Of a stretch of 64,000 bases of DNA, positions 42,926-52,416 are shown in pieces; position 1 is the first letter of the stretch, and every line of letters starts with the position of its first letter. The stretch comes from DASRDU01 sp035652435 (GTDB taxonomy: Bacteria; Acidobacteriota; Blastocatellia; RBC074). Made by a program: the position numbers and the translations under genes. The stretch is from assembly GCA_035652435.1 (NCBI GenBank), contig DASRDU010000162.1, forward strand, positions 1 through 64,000, given 5' to 3'. Below the pieces are notes generated by a model, which had not been told where the DNA came from, did not search any database, and saw only the letters and a program-made list of their open reading frames with translations.

Positions 42926-44047
42926 CTACCTGACCAGACGGCGTGATGAAAGTTCGGCGGTGGCCTGCATGACATGATCTGCCGCGTTCTGCCTGCGCAC
43001 CCAGTCAAGCAGCTCCTGCATTCCCTGTTCGAGAGTGACCTTCGGTTCGTAACCCAGCAGCGTCCGCGCGCGAGTGATGTCGGCCACGCAATGACGGATG
43101 TCCCCTTCACGGTATTTGCCGACGATCTCGGGCGTGATCTTTTTGCCCAGGCCCTGTGACAGGATCTCGCCGACGCGCCTGACTGAGAGCGGCCTGCCGG
43201 TGGCGACGTTGATCGGCTGGAAATCGGCCCGGTCCGTTTCCAGCGCCAGCAGGTTCGCCTGCACGATGTCGCTGACGTGAACAAAGTCGCGGGTCTGCTC
43301 GCCGTCCTCAAAGATCACCGGCGGCTGATCGTTCAGCAGCCGCGCCGAGAAGATCGCACAGATTCCCGTGTAGGGATTCGACAGCGCCTGGCGCGGGCCG
43401 TAGGCGTTGAAGTAACGCAAGGCGACCGTCGGGATGCCGTAAGCGCGCCCGACCACCAGACAGAGTTGTTCCTGATCCTGCTTGGTGATGGCATACACTG
43501 AAGTCGGATAGATCGGCTTGTCTTCGCTCGTGCCAATTGGCTTGAGCAGTGTTCCGGTGCGCGGGCAGACCACTTCCCACTGGTGCGCCTCAAGCTGCTC
43601 CGTAGTCCGCAGCTTCGGGTAGACGACCTCGCCGCTTTCAGATCGGTAAGCGCCTTCACCGTAAATTGACATCGAAGAGGCGACGATCAGTTTGCGGATG
43701 CGCGCGCGGCGTTCGACGACGGCTTCCAGCAGCACGGAAGTCCCGAAGGTGTTGGCCCCGACGTAACGCTGCATCTCGTACATTGACTGGCCGACGCCGA
43801 CTTCAGCGGCCTGGTGATAGACCACGTCAATGCCTTCGAGCGCCGCGGCGACGGCTTTCGGGTCGCAGACATCGCCCTGGATGAATTCGGCTTTCGGGTT
43901 CAGATATTCTGGCCTGCCGGTGATATGAACCTGGGCGACCAGTTTATCCAGTACCCTCACGCGGTGCCCTTTCGCAATCAGGGCGTCAACCAGATGCGAC
44001 CCGATGAAGCCGGCCCCGCCAGTCACCAGAATGTTCAGCTCTGCCAT
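42926..44047 (-). CDS. NAD-dependent epimerase, dTDP-L-rhamnose 4-epimerase-like
   Basis: The 373-residue extended SDR shows TGGAGFIGSHLVDALIAKGH and the block VAQVHITGRPEYLNPKAEF, GDVCD, VGVGQSMYEMQRYV, IVASSMSIYGEGAYRS and YAITKQDQEQLCLVVGRAYG. This set matches the dTDP-L-rhamnose 4-epimerase (Tll/WbiB-like) group, which makes dTDP-6-deoxy-L-talose. GAGGAG lies about 11 bases before the ATG. The substrate call is by family resemblance. It would provide a deoxysugar for the polysaccharide. A 180-base gap follows before the transglutaminase-like gene. Confidence 0.8.
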   Translation of the reverse strand: MAELNILVTGGAGFIGSHLVDALIAKGHRVRVLDKLVAQVHITGRPEYLNPKAEFIQGDVCDPKAVAAALEGIDVVYHQAAEVGVGQSMYEMQRYVGANTFGTSVLLEAVVERRARIRKLIVASSMSIYGEGAYRSESGEVVYPKLRTTEQLEAHQWEVVCPRTGTLLKPIGTSEDKPIYPTSVYAITKQDQEQLCLVVGRAYGIPTVALRYFNAYGPRQALSNPYTGICAIFSARLLNDQPPVIFEDGEQTRDFVHVSDIVQANLLALETDRADFQPINVATGRPLSVRRVGEILSQGLGKKITPEIVGKYREGDIRHCVADITRARTLLGYEPKVTLEQGMQELLDWVRRQNAADHVMQATAELSSRRLVR

Positions 44048-44060
44048 GAAACTATTCTCC

Positions 44061-45179
44061 TCACAGATTATTGGTTACAGGTTCATTGCTGCCGGCGGGG
44101 CATGCGGCAGTGACCGATTCAAAAATTCGCAATACCCGCGGGGCCTGCGAAATCGCCGAGTAACCGGCCTCGACGGTCGCGCGCCCGGTTCGCCCGATCC
44201 GCTCCCTCAACTCAGCCGAACAGAGCAGCTGCGACAGCTTCTCAACCCACTCGTCTTCGGTCGCGGCCAGCATTCCGTTCTCGCCGTCGCGGATAATTTC
44301 CGAGTTGACACCGACCGGAGAACAGATCGTCGGGATGCCCAGCGCCATATACTGCAAAGCCTTCAATCCGCATTTGCCCTTGCTCCAGCGATCATCCGGC
44401 AGCGGCATAACACCGATGTTGATGGGCTTGAGGTCAGCAATCTCCGACTGCGAGCGCCACGGCATGGCCTCTACGTCAACGCCTTCCAGCCCGTAATTCG
44501 GCGTGCCGATCACACGCAGCCTGAAGCGCTCCCTACGGGCCAGTTTCTGCAGCGCCCCGCGCAGAGTGTTGAGGTGCGCGACCGTGCTGTGGCTGCCGCT
44601 CCAGCCGATGACCGGAACGCCGTCGGCCTCCCACGAATCAGCCATCTGATATTTTTCCGTATCAATCGTGGTCGGGATGACGGTCACGTTGTCATTGACC
44701 TGGCGGGCGTATGCGGCCAGATGCGGGTTGCCGGCCATCACGTGGTCGGCAATCCGGCAGACCGCGCGCGTCTTGCTCGGCCCGAATTTGAGCAGGCTCA
44801 GGTAGCCGTTGGTGGGACTCTTGTAAGGCACGTAGACCGCGTCGTCGAAATCAAAGATGAGCGGCACCCCGGCGCGCTTCGCCCATTGTTCGAAGATAGC
44901 CGGGCCGAGCAGCGCGGCTTCGCGGAAAACATAAACCAGATCGAAATCGCGCACCCGGCGCAGCACTGTCATTCGCCGCCCCATCGCGCGCGTGACCAGC
45001 CGCAGTTTGTCAAAAGTGCCGCCTGATTTGTAAATCGTCGAGTGCAGTTCGTCGTCTTCAAAGGCGGCCCAGGTGATCTCCACGCCGGCCTTGCGGAGCA
45101 ACGGCTCCCACTGCTCTATCCTGAAGCGTTGCCCCGGCGAGGTGTCATAGACTGCCGGCACTAAAGCAAGTAATTTCAT
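44061..45179 (-). CDS. Family 4-like glycosyltransferase
   Basis: The 372-residue GT-B enzyme starts LALVPAVYDTSPGQRFRIEQ, has FDFDDAVYVPYKSPTNGYL in the acceptor domain and GWSGSHSTVAHLNTL. The donor-site stretch KCGLKALQYMALGIPTICSP contains the conserved acidic/lysine pattern of GT4-type enzymes. It adds one sugar to the lipid-linked repeat in the cytoplasm. The ATG has no obvious ribosome site. It lies 13 bases upstream of the epimerase gene. Confidence 0.82.
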   Translation of the reverse strand: MKLLALVPAVYDTSPGQRFRIEQWEPLLRKAGVEITWAAFEDDELHSTIYKSGGTFDKLRLVTRAMGRRMTVLRRVRDFDLVYVFREAALLGPAIFEQWAKRAGVPLIFDFDDAVYVPYKSPTNGYLSLLKFGPSKTRAVCRIADHVMAGNPHLAAYARQVNDNVTVIPTTIDTEKYQMADSWEADGVPVIGWSGSHSTVAHLNTLRGALQKLARRERFRLRVIGTPNYGLEGVDVEAMPWRSQSEIADLKPINIGVMPLPDDRWSKGKCGLKALQYMALGIPTICSPVGVNSEIIRDGENGMLAATEDEWVEKLSQLLCSAELRERIGRTGRATVEAGYSAISQAPRVLRIFESVTAACPAGSNEPVTNNL

Positions 45180-45255
45180 AATTCGTCAGGCGATCCCGCT
45201 GTGACCCAATCTAAAAGTTTTCAGGGCCGGGTGAAAGATCGAAGTTGCCAGGGTG

Positions 45256-46593
45256 TTAATTCCCACTCTGAACCGGCTGAGGCGCGACCGGCATCCGCCC
45301 CTGCATCCTCACCTGCGGGCGGCGCCGGGTCAGAAGTTTCCGAATGGCGCGGCGCTCCAGACCGATGGAGGCAAAAATAAACAGCCACGGCAGAAGCTGC
45401 GCCCGCTGGCGGTACGCGAGGCCGACGTTGCCGAACATCACGCTGTAGAGCAACCCGAGCCCCATGATGAAAAACAGCAGCGGCTGGATTTCAGTGAAGC
45501 GGTTGCGGATCGCATACCAGAACCCTGGGACAACCCCGAAAAAGAAGAGCCACCACCAGACGATCAGTTCCGGCAGCGTCATAAACATGCGCAGGCTCGC
45601 CCCCCCGAGCTGCCACGGGAAAGGCGCCAGCATCAGGTGTGCGGCCCCGAACAACGTCGCCCCCACGAACCCCGTCGGCGATTTCATATCGAAGTTTGAT
45701 TTCACGGCGGACCCTGACCCGCTACCGGTCGTGACGTCATTCCGGAATCTCTGAATCCGCTCGACGTCGAATTTCTCGAATTCGGCTTCGTGCTGAACCA
45801 GGACGCCGGACGTGGCCAGCAGGGGAATCACCAGTGAGATAATCAGCACGGCTGATGCAAGCGTGGTTCTCCTCCTGCTGATCTGCGGCAGGAGCAGGGT
45901 CAGCAGCACCGCGGCCCCGGCGACGTAGGCGGCATAAAAGCGGAACGGGATAACCAGGATGATTGCCGCCGCACAAAGCGCGAGGTGGCGAATCGAAAAC
46001 CCGGAGAGCTTTAATCGCACGCACCCGTAAAGCGCCACCGTCTCCAGCAGAATCACGATCGGCTCCTTCAGCGTCTGGGCAGACCAGATGATCATTGAAG
46101 GGAACAGACAGGTCCACCACGCCACGCGCCGAGCCGATTGCTGAGACAAAAAGCTGAGCGCGATCCGATAGGCAAAGATCACCGTCAGCGCGCCGAAGAA
46201 ACAGTTCAGGGCCGCCGCCGGCAGGCGGGCCGGGGCGTCCGTGATAAAAAAGAGCGTCCCCACCAGGAATCTGTAGCCCTGGTGATGCCCGACATACGCA
46301 TCGCCGAGGAGCAGCGGCAAATCGAACAGGCTGACATCCTTCTTCGCCCAGCTTTGTGCGACAGTCACTCCCTGCACCCAGCCGCTGGCATCCTCATCCT
46401 TGATCACAGTCACCAGACCGAATTGATAGATCACGATGGCAACGAAGAAACGCAGCGCTATTGAGATCACAAACAACCTGATCTGAAATCGCAGATCCTG
46501 GCGATGCTGGCGTGTCGCAAAAAGGATCAGGCTGCCGAAAAACATCAGCAGCAAAGTAATTGCCAGACCGGAAAATAAATCAGGGTCATTCAT
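45256..46593 (-). CDS. Polytopic membrane protein, possible O-unit polymerase or GT-C enzyme
   Basis: The 445-residue protein has about 11 hydrophobic helices and one larger loop (residues 270-320, HEAEFEKFDVERIQRFRNDV), a topology seen in Wzy-type polymerases. The region HHQGYRFLVGTLFFITDAPA and SQQSARRVAWWTCLFPSMIIW is reminiscent of ArnT/PMT-like GT-C proteins. Position beside Wzx and the glycosyltransferases favours a polymerase, but Wzy proteins are too divergent to name from sequence alone. The ATG at 46593 has GAGG nearby. Confidence 0.62.
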   Translation of the reverse strand: MNDPDLFSGLAITLLLMFFGSLILFATRQHRQDLRFQIRLFVISIALRFFVAIVIYQFGLVTVIKDEDASGWVQGVTVAQSWAKKDVSLFDLPLLLGDAYVGHHQGYRFLVGTLFFITDAPARLPAAALNCFFGALTVIFAYRIALSFLSQQSARRVAWWTCLFPSMIIWSAQTLKEPIVILLETVALYGCVRLKLSGFSIRHLALCAAAIILVIPFRFYAAYVAGAAVLLTLLLPQISRRRTTLASAVLIISLVIPLLATSGVLVQHEAEFEKFDVERIQRFRNDVTTGSGSGSAVKSNFDMKSPTGFVGATLFGAAHLMLAPFPWQLGGASLRMFMTLPELIVWWWLFFFGVVPGFWYAIRNRFTEIQPLLFFIMGLGLLYSVMFGNVGLAYRQRAQLLPWLFIFASIGLERRAIRKLLTRRRPQVRMQGRMPVAPQPVQSGN

Positions 46594-46663
46594 CGTGTGC
46601 CTCGTTAATCGCCAATCTCAAATGGAATCTGTTTCTGTCTGGCTGACCAGATATTATTCGCTT

Positions 46664-47596
46664 TCAGACAGCAGAGACTGCCTTCGCGCTCACATCCGAA
46701 TTCTTTCTGGAGCTGTACCTCTGCAATCTCCTCAGCGGCAGCGCAGCCATATATGACAATGACTCCGGATGTGTCAGCACCGCCTTGATTGCCCATTTGC
46801 CGAATTCCGCCAGGCGCCCGACACGGAAGGCGCCGCCAGCCAGCATCGTATAGAAATGTGCGTGAATCCGCCTCTTCTGTTTCCGAATGTACGGTGGCAG
46901 GTTCGGATCAGTGAACAGGCGCTCAAGCACCAGATGACCCGGCTTGATGTGAATATCCAGATTGCGGCTGCGATTCCCCGGATGGACCCGGTACAGAGAG
47001 AGCGGCTCCTCAATGCTCACCAGATTGCAATAACGCGCCACCTTGATCGCCATGTCCCATTCTTCGAGGATTTCCAGTTCGGTATCGAAGTACCCCATCT
47101 CCTCAAACTTATGCCGCGCAATAATGAGCGTGGACATGTTGTTGGGCATGTTCTGGAAAAGCAGTGTCTCCAGCAAAGCGTCCTGTGACGGGAAGCAGGG
47201 CCGCACGCTCAGCGTCCCCAGTGAATCATCAACGAAGATCGCGCCAGCCTGTACGGCGAACACATTGTTCTCACCTTCCAGCACGGCCAGTTGCCGCTCC
47301 AGCTTGTGCGGCAGCCACAGATCATCCGCATCCAGCAGCGCGACATACTTGCCGGTCGCGCCCTTGATACCTGTGTTCCTGGCGGCGGCAACCCCTCCGT
47401 TAGCCTGCGAGATAACCCTGATCCGCTCATCCACAATTGAGCGAGCCACAGCCAAGGTGTCATCTTTGGAACCATCATCAACGATGATGATTTCAAAGTC
47501 CTGCACAGTCTGTGCCTGCACGCTGCGGACTGTCGCTTCCAGCGTCCGGGCAGCGTTGTAAGCCGGAATTACAACCGAGACCAGAGGTGCAGTCAT
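46664..47596 (-). CDS. Family 2 glycosyltransferase
   Basis: The 310-residue GT-A enzyme has VSVVIPAYNAARTLEATVRS, IIVDDGSKDDTLAVAR, KYVALLDADDLWLPHKLERQ and EWDMAIKVARYCN, the standard nucleotide and metal-binding blocks. The C-terminus has an amphipathic end (LSYMAALPLRRLQRYS). I chose the ATG at 47596: an AAGGAAGG site ends about 12 bases before it, while two earlier starts are too close to this site or have none. One of three adjacent GT2 genes, each probably adding one residue. Confidence 0.87.
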   Translation of the reverse strand: MTAPLVSVVIPAYNAARTLEATVRSVQAQTVQDFEIIIVDDGSKDDTLAVARSIVDERIRVISQANGGVAAARNTGIKGATGKYVALLDADDLWLPHKLERQLAVLEGENNVFAVQAGAIFVDDSLGTLSVRPCFPSQDALLETLLFQNMPNNMSTLIIARHKFEEMGYFDTELEILEEWDMAIKVARYCNLVSIEEPLSLYRVHPGNRSRNLDIHIKPGHLVLERLFTDPNLPPYIRKQKRRIHAHFYTMLAGGAFRVGRLAEFGKWAIKAVLTHPESLSYMAALPLRRLQRYSSRKNSDVSAKAVSAV

Positions 47597-47633
47597 CGCT
47601 TGAAACATCCTTCCTTGAACTGACAATTCCGAA

Positions 47634-48533
47634 CTACGATGTTACTGGGCCCGGAAACAGCAACCGTTTCAGCCAGCGCCCGGGCATTCCCATCGGCCTG
47701 ACGATGTTGGGTGGGTAAAGACTCAGGCCCCGCCCGACACACCGCACGCTGTCTTTGAGCCGCCCGGCGTGCAGGTGGCAGCCGGCAAGGATCATCCAGT
47801 GATTGCTGTAAACGCGATCCTTCAGCCGCACATACTTCTCCGGCGGGTCGCTGCTGAAAAATTTGTTGAGTACCGCGAACGTATCGCGCTCAACGAGCGC
47901 CGGGTCAGAACTCATACTGCCGGGTGAAACCCTGTAACGGACCAGAGGCTCCGCGACCGGGGCGAATCTGGTCAGGAGGCTCAGCCGCAGCCAGTATTCC
48001 CAGTCGGCACAAGTGCTGAACGTCGGATCAAAAACACCTGCACTCTCGACAACCTCGCGCCGGACCATCGCCGACGAACAGGAGCCGGAAACCACACAGG
48101 AGTAGAGCAGCAGGGCTTCGCAAAAATCCGGGTAGTCACGCGCGATGGTTTCTCCCACCGGCTTGTCATTTGGATCTATCCGTTGTACACCGGCGAAGCA
48201 CAAGCCGGTTTCGGGGCGGCTGTCGAGCAAAGCCACCTGTTTCTCAAGCTTGGTCGGCTCCCACAGGTCATCAGCGTCGTGGAAAGCCAGATACCGTCCA
48301 CTGGCCTTGGCGACCCCGGTATTCCTCGCGCGCGAGACGCCACCATTAGGCTGTTGAATGCAGGAAACCCGTGGCCCGTATGATTGCACCAGCGCAGCGG
48401 TCTGATCCTTCGAGCCGTCGTCAACCACGATTACTTCAAAATCGCGGTACGTCTGGCTGAGGATGGCGTCGAGCGTCTTCCTGATAAAGCGCTCGGCGTT
48501 GTAAGCTGGGACTATGATACTAACCTGAGGCAT
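47634..48533 (-). CDS. Family 2 glycosyltransferase
   Basis: The 299-residue enzyme has VSIIVPAYNAERFIRKTLDA, VIVVDDGSKDQTAALVQ and RYLAFHDADDLWEPTKLEKQ, close to the preceding GT2, suggesting an old duplication. The ATG at 48533 follows one in-frame GTG. The donor and acceptor cannot be read. It lies between two other GT2 genes in the leftward locus. Confidence 0.87.
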   Translation of the reverse strand: MPQVSIIVPAYNAERFIRKTLDAILSQTYRDFEVIVVDDGSKDQTAALVQSYGPRVSCIQQPNGGVSRARNTGVAKASGRYLAFHDADDLWEPTKLEKQVALLDSRPETGLCFAGVQRIDPNDKPVGETIARDYPDFCEALLLYSCVVSGSCSSAMVRREVVESAGVFDPTFSTCADWEYWLRLSLLTRFAPVAEPLVRYRVSPGSMSSDPALVERDTFAVLNKFFSSDPPEKYVRLKDRVYSNHWMILAGCHLHAGRLKDSVRCVGRGLSLYPPNIVRPMGMPGRWLKRLLFPGPVTS

Positions 48534-48565
48534 CACACTTTTCGCTCACGAGTCTGGCAACCCGC

Positions 48566-49678
48566 TTACGATCCACTGGCATTGTTCAGCAAAGCCGCAG
48601 TATGCGGCTTGACTCCGGCCTTGCCGTATTGCTCCAAGCCTTCACGGATGCCGCGGAAGATATAGAGTCCGCACATCATCAGATAAATGCGCGGCAGCAA
48701 TGGACTGCCGGGCCGCACGCGCTCCAGCATAGCCACGACGCCATACAACACGGCCAGCCCCGCCGGTGAGGCCAGCACCGTTTTAGCCAGCTTTTTGGCA
48801 ATCAACCTGAGCGAGTCGTCAGACTGAATCGGGCAATTCTCCCGCAGCAGCGGACGCTGCATCCACAGGTCGCGGTACTTCAGTGCGATCAGCGCGGCGG
48901 TGATCGCGCCCCGCCGCTGGCGCTCGCAGAACTGACGCAGCGTCAGCCGGCGATCATTATTCCATGCCTTCAACCCGTAGTTGATCAGGCAGCGGAACCC
49001 AGCCATCCGCGCGCGGTGCGCCAGTTCCTGATCTTCATAACCTGCGAAAGGAAACTCTTCATCGAACCCGCCAAGCCGCAGGAAGTCTTCGCGGCGCACG
49101 GCGAGGTTGTTGGCCGTGATGCCGCCGTCCTTATGCTCGACGCAATTTTCTACCAGCGAATCGGTGACCTTCTTCTCCAGATCCCACCCTTCCTGTCGCG
49201 GCTCCACCTCAAGTCGGAAACGGCCAAAGGGTGACTGGTTCAGGATCGCAGCCAGGCGTGGAGCAAATTCCCGATAACCACACACCATGCAGTCGCCGAA
49301 GTGATCCAGAGCTTCCAGATGCTGCCTGATCAAAGAAGGCGGTACGATCATATCGTCGTCCAGAAAAATCAGAACCTCACCGCCTGCAATCTTCGCCCCC
49401 TCGTTACGCGCTCTGGCCGCTCCCGCATTACTCTGGCTGTGACAGGTCAGAGTCGAAAACGCCGGCTGCATCCGGGCAGCCACCTGCGGGGTCTCATCCC
49501 CCGACCCGTCATCAACGACGATGACTTCGAACCGGTCAGTGGGGTAATCGAGCTTCAGCAGATTCTGTAATGTCTCTGCCAGCGCATCCGGCCTTTTATA
49601 GGTCGGGATAACTATGCTGACCAGTGGATACGCTGCCTCGCCTGAACCGCCAGTCTGTTTTTCCATCAAGCTCTTCAT
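48566..49678 (-). CDS. Family 2 glycosyltransferase, larger type
   Basis: The 370-residue enzyme has PLVSIVIPTYKRPDALAETL, VIVVDDGSGDETPQVAAR, GEVLIFLDDDMIVPPSLIRQ (DDD metal site) and the acceptor block GGFDEEFPFAGYEDQELAHR with the ED catalytic pair typical of glycosyltransferase 2-like chain builders. A hydrophobic segment near residue 300 may associate with the membrane. The start at 49678 avoids overlap with the flippase gene end; the frame extends to 49747 without a ribosome site. Confidence 0.86.
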   Translation of the reverse strand: MKSLMEKQTGGSGEAAYPLVSIVIPTYKRPDALAETLQNLLKLDYPTDRFEVIVVDDGSGDETPQVAARMQPAFSTLTCHSQSNAGAARARNEGAKIAGGEVLIFLDDDMIVPPSLIRQHLEALDHFGDCMVCGYREFAPRLAAILNQSPFGRFRLEVEPRQEGWDLEKKVTDSLVENCVEHKDGGITANNLAVRREDFLRLGGFDEEFPFAGYEDQELAHRARMAGFRCLINYGLKAWNNDRRLTLRQFCERQRRGAITAALIALKYRDLWMQRPLLRENCPIQSDDSLRLIAKKLAKTVLASPAGLAVLYGVVAMLERVRPGSPLLPRIYLMMCGLYIFRGIREGLEQYGKAGVKPHTAALLNNASGS

Positions 49679-49715
49679 CTCGTTTTTTGTATTTACGGTC
49701 AACAGACGGGGCCGA

Positions 49716-51179
49716 TCATCTGATGGCTTCCTGAATGCGCCTGACACTCAGCAGGCTGCGCATATTATCCAGTCGGAACCCGCCCAGGTAAGCCATGCTT
49801 ACCCCTGCCAGCAGTAAAAGCGCCCCTTTGGCCAGGATCGCCAGCCCGGGATCGGGCAGCGATAACCAGGTAGTTCCAATCAGGTATGCCAGCGCCGCAA
49901 CCACGACCATCTGCGCGAGGGCCGCCCAAGGCATCGCGAGCCGTTCGAGGGTGTGCGAGAAGCGGAGTGCCAGGGCGGTCATCACCGCGAACCCGGCCAG
50001 TGTCGTCAGCGCCGCAGCCAGCACTCCGTAACGCGGGATCAGCAGCCAGTTCAATCCGACATTCACCAGCGCCGCCGGGCCGCTGATGAAGACGTTCCAT
50101 TTAGTGCGACGGTGATATTCAACCGCCAGCATCGCGACGGGATAGAGTCCAGCAAAGCACCAGAACCCGACGGCGATCCAGGGGACGAGTTTCGCCGCGC
50201 CGAAAAAAGCGGGCTGTGCGACCAGCTTCAGGGCTTCCAGTGCCAGCAGGCTCAAAGCCAGCGTCACCCAAGTCATCACCAGCATATAACCGGTCAGCAT
50301 GCGCGGCAGTTGCGCGCGCAGTGATGAATCCTTGTGGCTCTGATAGTAGAGCGGTTCATAAGCGCAAATCAGTCCCCAGCCCAGCACTCCAAGGACAGAG
50401 CCCATCGTATAGCTGAGGTTGTAAATCCCCACTTCACCCAGCGCGACATAATGACCAAGAATCCACCGGTCCGAGAGATTGAGTACCCAGATACAGAGGA
50501 TGTGTGGCATAAAAGGCAGACAGAAGCGTAGCGCCGATCCCAGATGCCTGTGATAGAACCATGTCCCTCCTCCCGGCAGGCAATAGCGCACGACAATCCA
50601 GTAAGAGATCGCCGCCATGACTATCCCGCTCAGCAACTGGCCCTGCAAACTGCCCCGCGCTCCTTCTCCACGCAGCACTACAAAGTAGATGGTCAGGCCG
50701 GTTGTGACGGCGAACATCGCCAGTGTGAAGCAGACATACTCAGCCGCCCGCTGCTGCGCGCGCAGCAGCGCGAGTGGGATCGTAGTCAGAATGTTTGTGT
50801 ACGCGATCCACACCGCCAGCCAGAGGTAAGGATTCCAAGGAACCGAGGGAAAGAGAGATGGCGAGACGAGCGGCCCCAATAGTAACAGCACGCCGACTCC
50901 GAGCAGCGGGGCCAGCGACAGATACAGCCAGATCGTCCTCAGAAAATTCCGGTACTCCTGAGCCTCAAGCTGAAAGTAAAAAAGAATGACGGCACTCTCC
51001 AGTGAAAAGGCCAGCAACATCCCGAGAACAGTCGTGAAGGTCGCCGACAGCGAGAGTACCCCGTAATCAGCCGGGCTGAGATACAGCGTGTAAAGCGGCA
51101 GCAGGAAGAACGCGACCCCGCGCGTCACGACTGCGCCCAGCGTATACAAAAACGATTTACCGGCAAACTTGCTCAGCAT
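49716..51179 (-). CDS. Wzx-type oligosaccharide flippase
   Basis: The 487-residue protein has 12-14 membrane helices of the MATE/MOP polysaccharide transporter type, starting KSFLYTLGAVVTRGVAFFLL with LYTLYLSPADYGVLSLSAT. Such proteins flip the undecaprenyl-linked repeat unit across the inner membrane in Wzx/Wzy systems. Presence of this gene, an initiating transferase and a polymerase-like protein indicates a Wzy-dependent pathway. The gene is downstream of a hairpin at 51210-51289. Confidence 0.88.
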   Translation of the reverse strand: MLSKFAGKSFLYTLGAVVTRGVAFFLLPLYTLYLSPADYGVLSLSATFTTVLGMLLAFSLESAVILFYFQLEAQEYRNFLRTIWLYLSLAPLLGVGVLLLLGPLVSPSLFPSVPWNPYLWLAVWIAYTNILTTIPLALLRAQQRAAEYVCFTLAMFAVTTGLTIYFVVLRGEGARGSLQGQLLSGIVMAAISYWIVVRYCLPGGGTWFYHRHLGSALRFCLPFMPHILCIWVLNLSDRWILGHYVALGEVGIYNLSYTMGSVLGVLGWGLICAYEPLYYQSHKDSSLRAQLPRMLTGYMLVMTWVTLALSLLALEALKLVAQPAFFGAAKLVPWIAVGFWCFAGLYPVAMLAVEYHRRTKWNVFISGPAALVNVGLNWLLIPRYGVLAAALTTLAGFAVMTALALRFSHTLERLAMPWAALAQMVVVAALAYLIGTTWLSLPDPGLAILAKGALLLLAGVSMAYLGGFRLDNMRSLLSVRRIQEAIR

Positions 51180-51209
51180 CTGTTGCCTGATCCGCCCTAT
51201 ATCGGCGGT

Positions 51210-51289
51210 ACACCAAGATATGGATTCAGGATTGAGCCCGAATCTGCTTTGGCTGGGTCAGGATGATTCTCAAATCCACATCTTGGTGT
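51210..51289. repeat. Large intergenic inverted repeat
   Basis: ACACCAAGATATGGATT (51210-51226) and AATCCACATCTTGGTGT (51273-51289) are complementary with one mismatch, around a 46-base loop. It lies in the only sizeable non-coding gap in this part of the locus, before the flippase gene. It may attenuate transcription or be a mobile remnant. Confidence 0.6.
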
Positions 51290-51351
51290 GCCAGACATAT
51301 AGTTATCATCGGGAATTATCACACTGGCATTTCCTGCGGCAGGAGTGGGGT

Positions 51352-52377
51352 TCACGACGAACTTTGAATGATTGACCTGATCCGAGTCCGGATTGTCCGC
51401 GGTACGACCCGCCGCAGTCCGGCCCTCAGATGCGAAACCAGCCTGACCGCCGGAGTAGGCGGCTTTTCAGCCAGCAGGGCGGAGAGACTCTCGACTTCTT
51501 CTTTCTTCAGCACTCCGAAATGATGGCCGTATTTCAGCACCTCAAGCGCGAAGTCGTTGTACCCGAAAAGCTCCGCCACGCTGGCGAGTTTGAGGAGCTG
51601 CATCCGCGAGCGATCACTGATCTGATACTCCCCGGCAATCATCGCGCCCGGAATGTCACGCAGGTAGAGGGCATTGGCATACATCAATTGCCCGCGCCCC
51701 ACCCACTGCTGATACTCGCTGCCGCACTGGGTTTTCCTGCGCCACCGCATCAGATCACGAATGTCGAAGAGCGTATAACCAAACCCGCGCAGGTATTCAT
51801 CAATGTGGGCGAACAGCGGTCTGCCGACGTGTTCAGGCTGGAACCAGACTTCGACAATGAGGCCCAGCAACGAATCATTCAGAGCCTTCCCTGCTCCCTC
51901 CAGGGTGGCGAGTTCGGCCCCTTCCACATCGAGCTTCATGAAATCCAGATGCCCCACCCGGCTTTCATCCACAAAGGAGTCTATGTCGGTCGTCTCCACC
52001 ATCACGGTGCGGACCTGAGTCAGGTAATCAACCATTGCGAACCGATCCATTAACACGTGATTGGTCGGGAGCAATGAACTGGAATCCGGGAAGTTGGCGA
52101 CGTGCAGTGCCGCCATTTTTTTCTCCCGTCCGAGCGCGACCGGGTAATAAGTCACTCTCGGGCCGGTCTGGCTGGCAGTAGTTTCGTTCAGTCTTTTGCA
52201 CTCTTCGGCATCGGGCTCGAACGCGATGATTTCGGCCTGCCTGCCATAAACATCCCACTGTGATTCGGCGCCGTGCCGCGCGCCTCCGTCCAGAATTCTG
52301 AGCGGGGCGGGGCGAAAGACGCCGGAGCTGATCAGCGCCTGCGTCATCATCGGCTGCCGGTTAATGGTTACCTGCAC
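51352..52377 (-). CDS. FkbM-family SAM methyltransferase
   Basis: The 341-residue protein has the FkbM fold: LRILDGGARHGAESQWDVYG (SAM site), EIIAFEPDAEECKRL and the signature LDFMKLDVEGAELATLEGAG. These enzymes O-methylate sugars in surface glycans or secondary metabolites. Here it probably caps or decorates the polysaccharide. The start is a GTG with GGAGAG about 8 bases upstream. About 110 C-terminal residues extend beyond the core methyltransferase. Confidence 0.88.
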   Translation of the reverse strand: MQVTINRQPMMTQALISSGVFRPAPLRILDGGARHGAESQWDVYGRQAEIIAFEPDAEECKRLNETTASQTGPRVTYYPVALGREKKMAALHVANFPDSSSLLPTNHVLMDRFAMVDYLTQVRTVMVETTDIDSFVDESRVGHLDFMKLDVEGAELATLEGAGKALNDSLLGLIVEVWFQPEHVGRPLFAHIDEYLRGFGYTLFDIRDLMRWRRKTQCGSEYQQWVGRGQLMYANALYLRDIPGAMIAGEYQISDRSRMQLLKLASVAELFGYNDFALEVLKYGHHFGVLKKEEVESLSALLAEKPPTPAVRLVSHLRAGLRRVVPRTIRTRIRSIIQSSS

Positions 52378-52416
52378 TTTAAATACTCTCCGGGGGGTTG
52401 GTTATTACTTCCGCCT

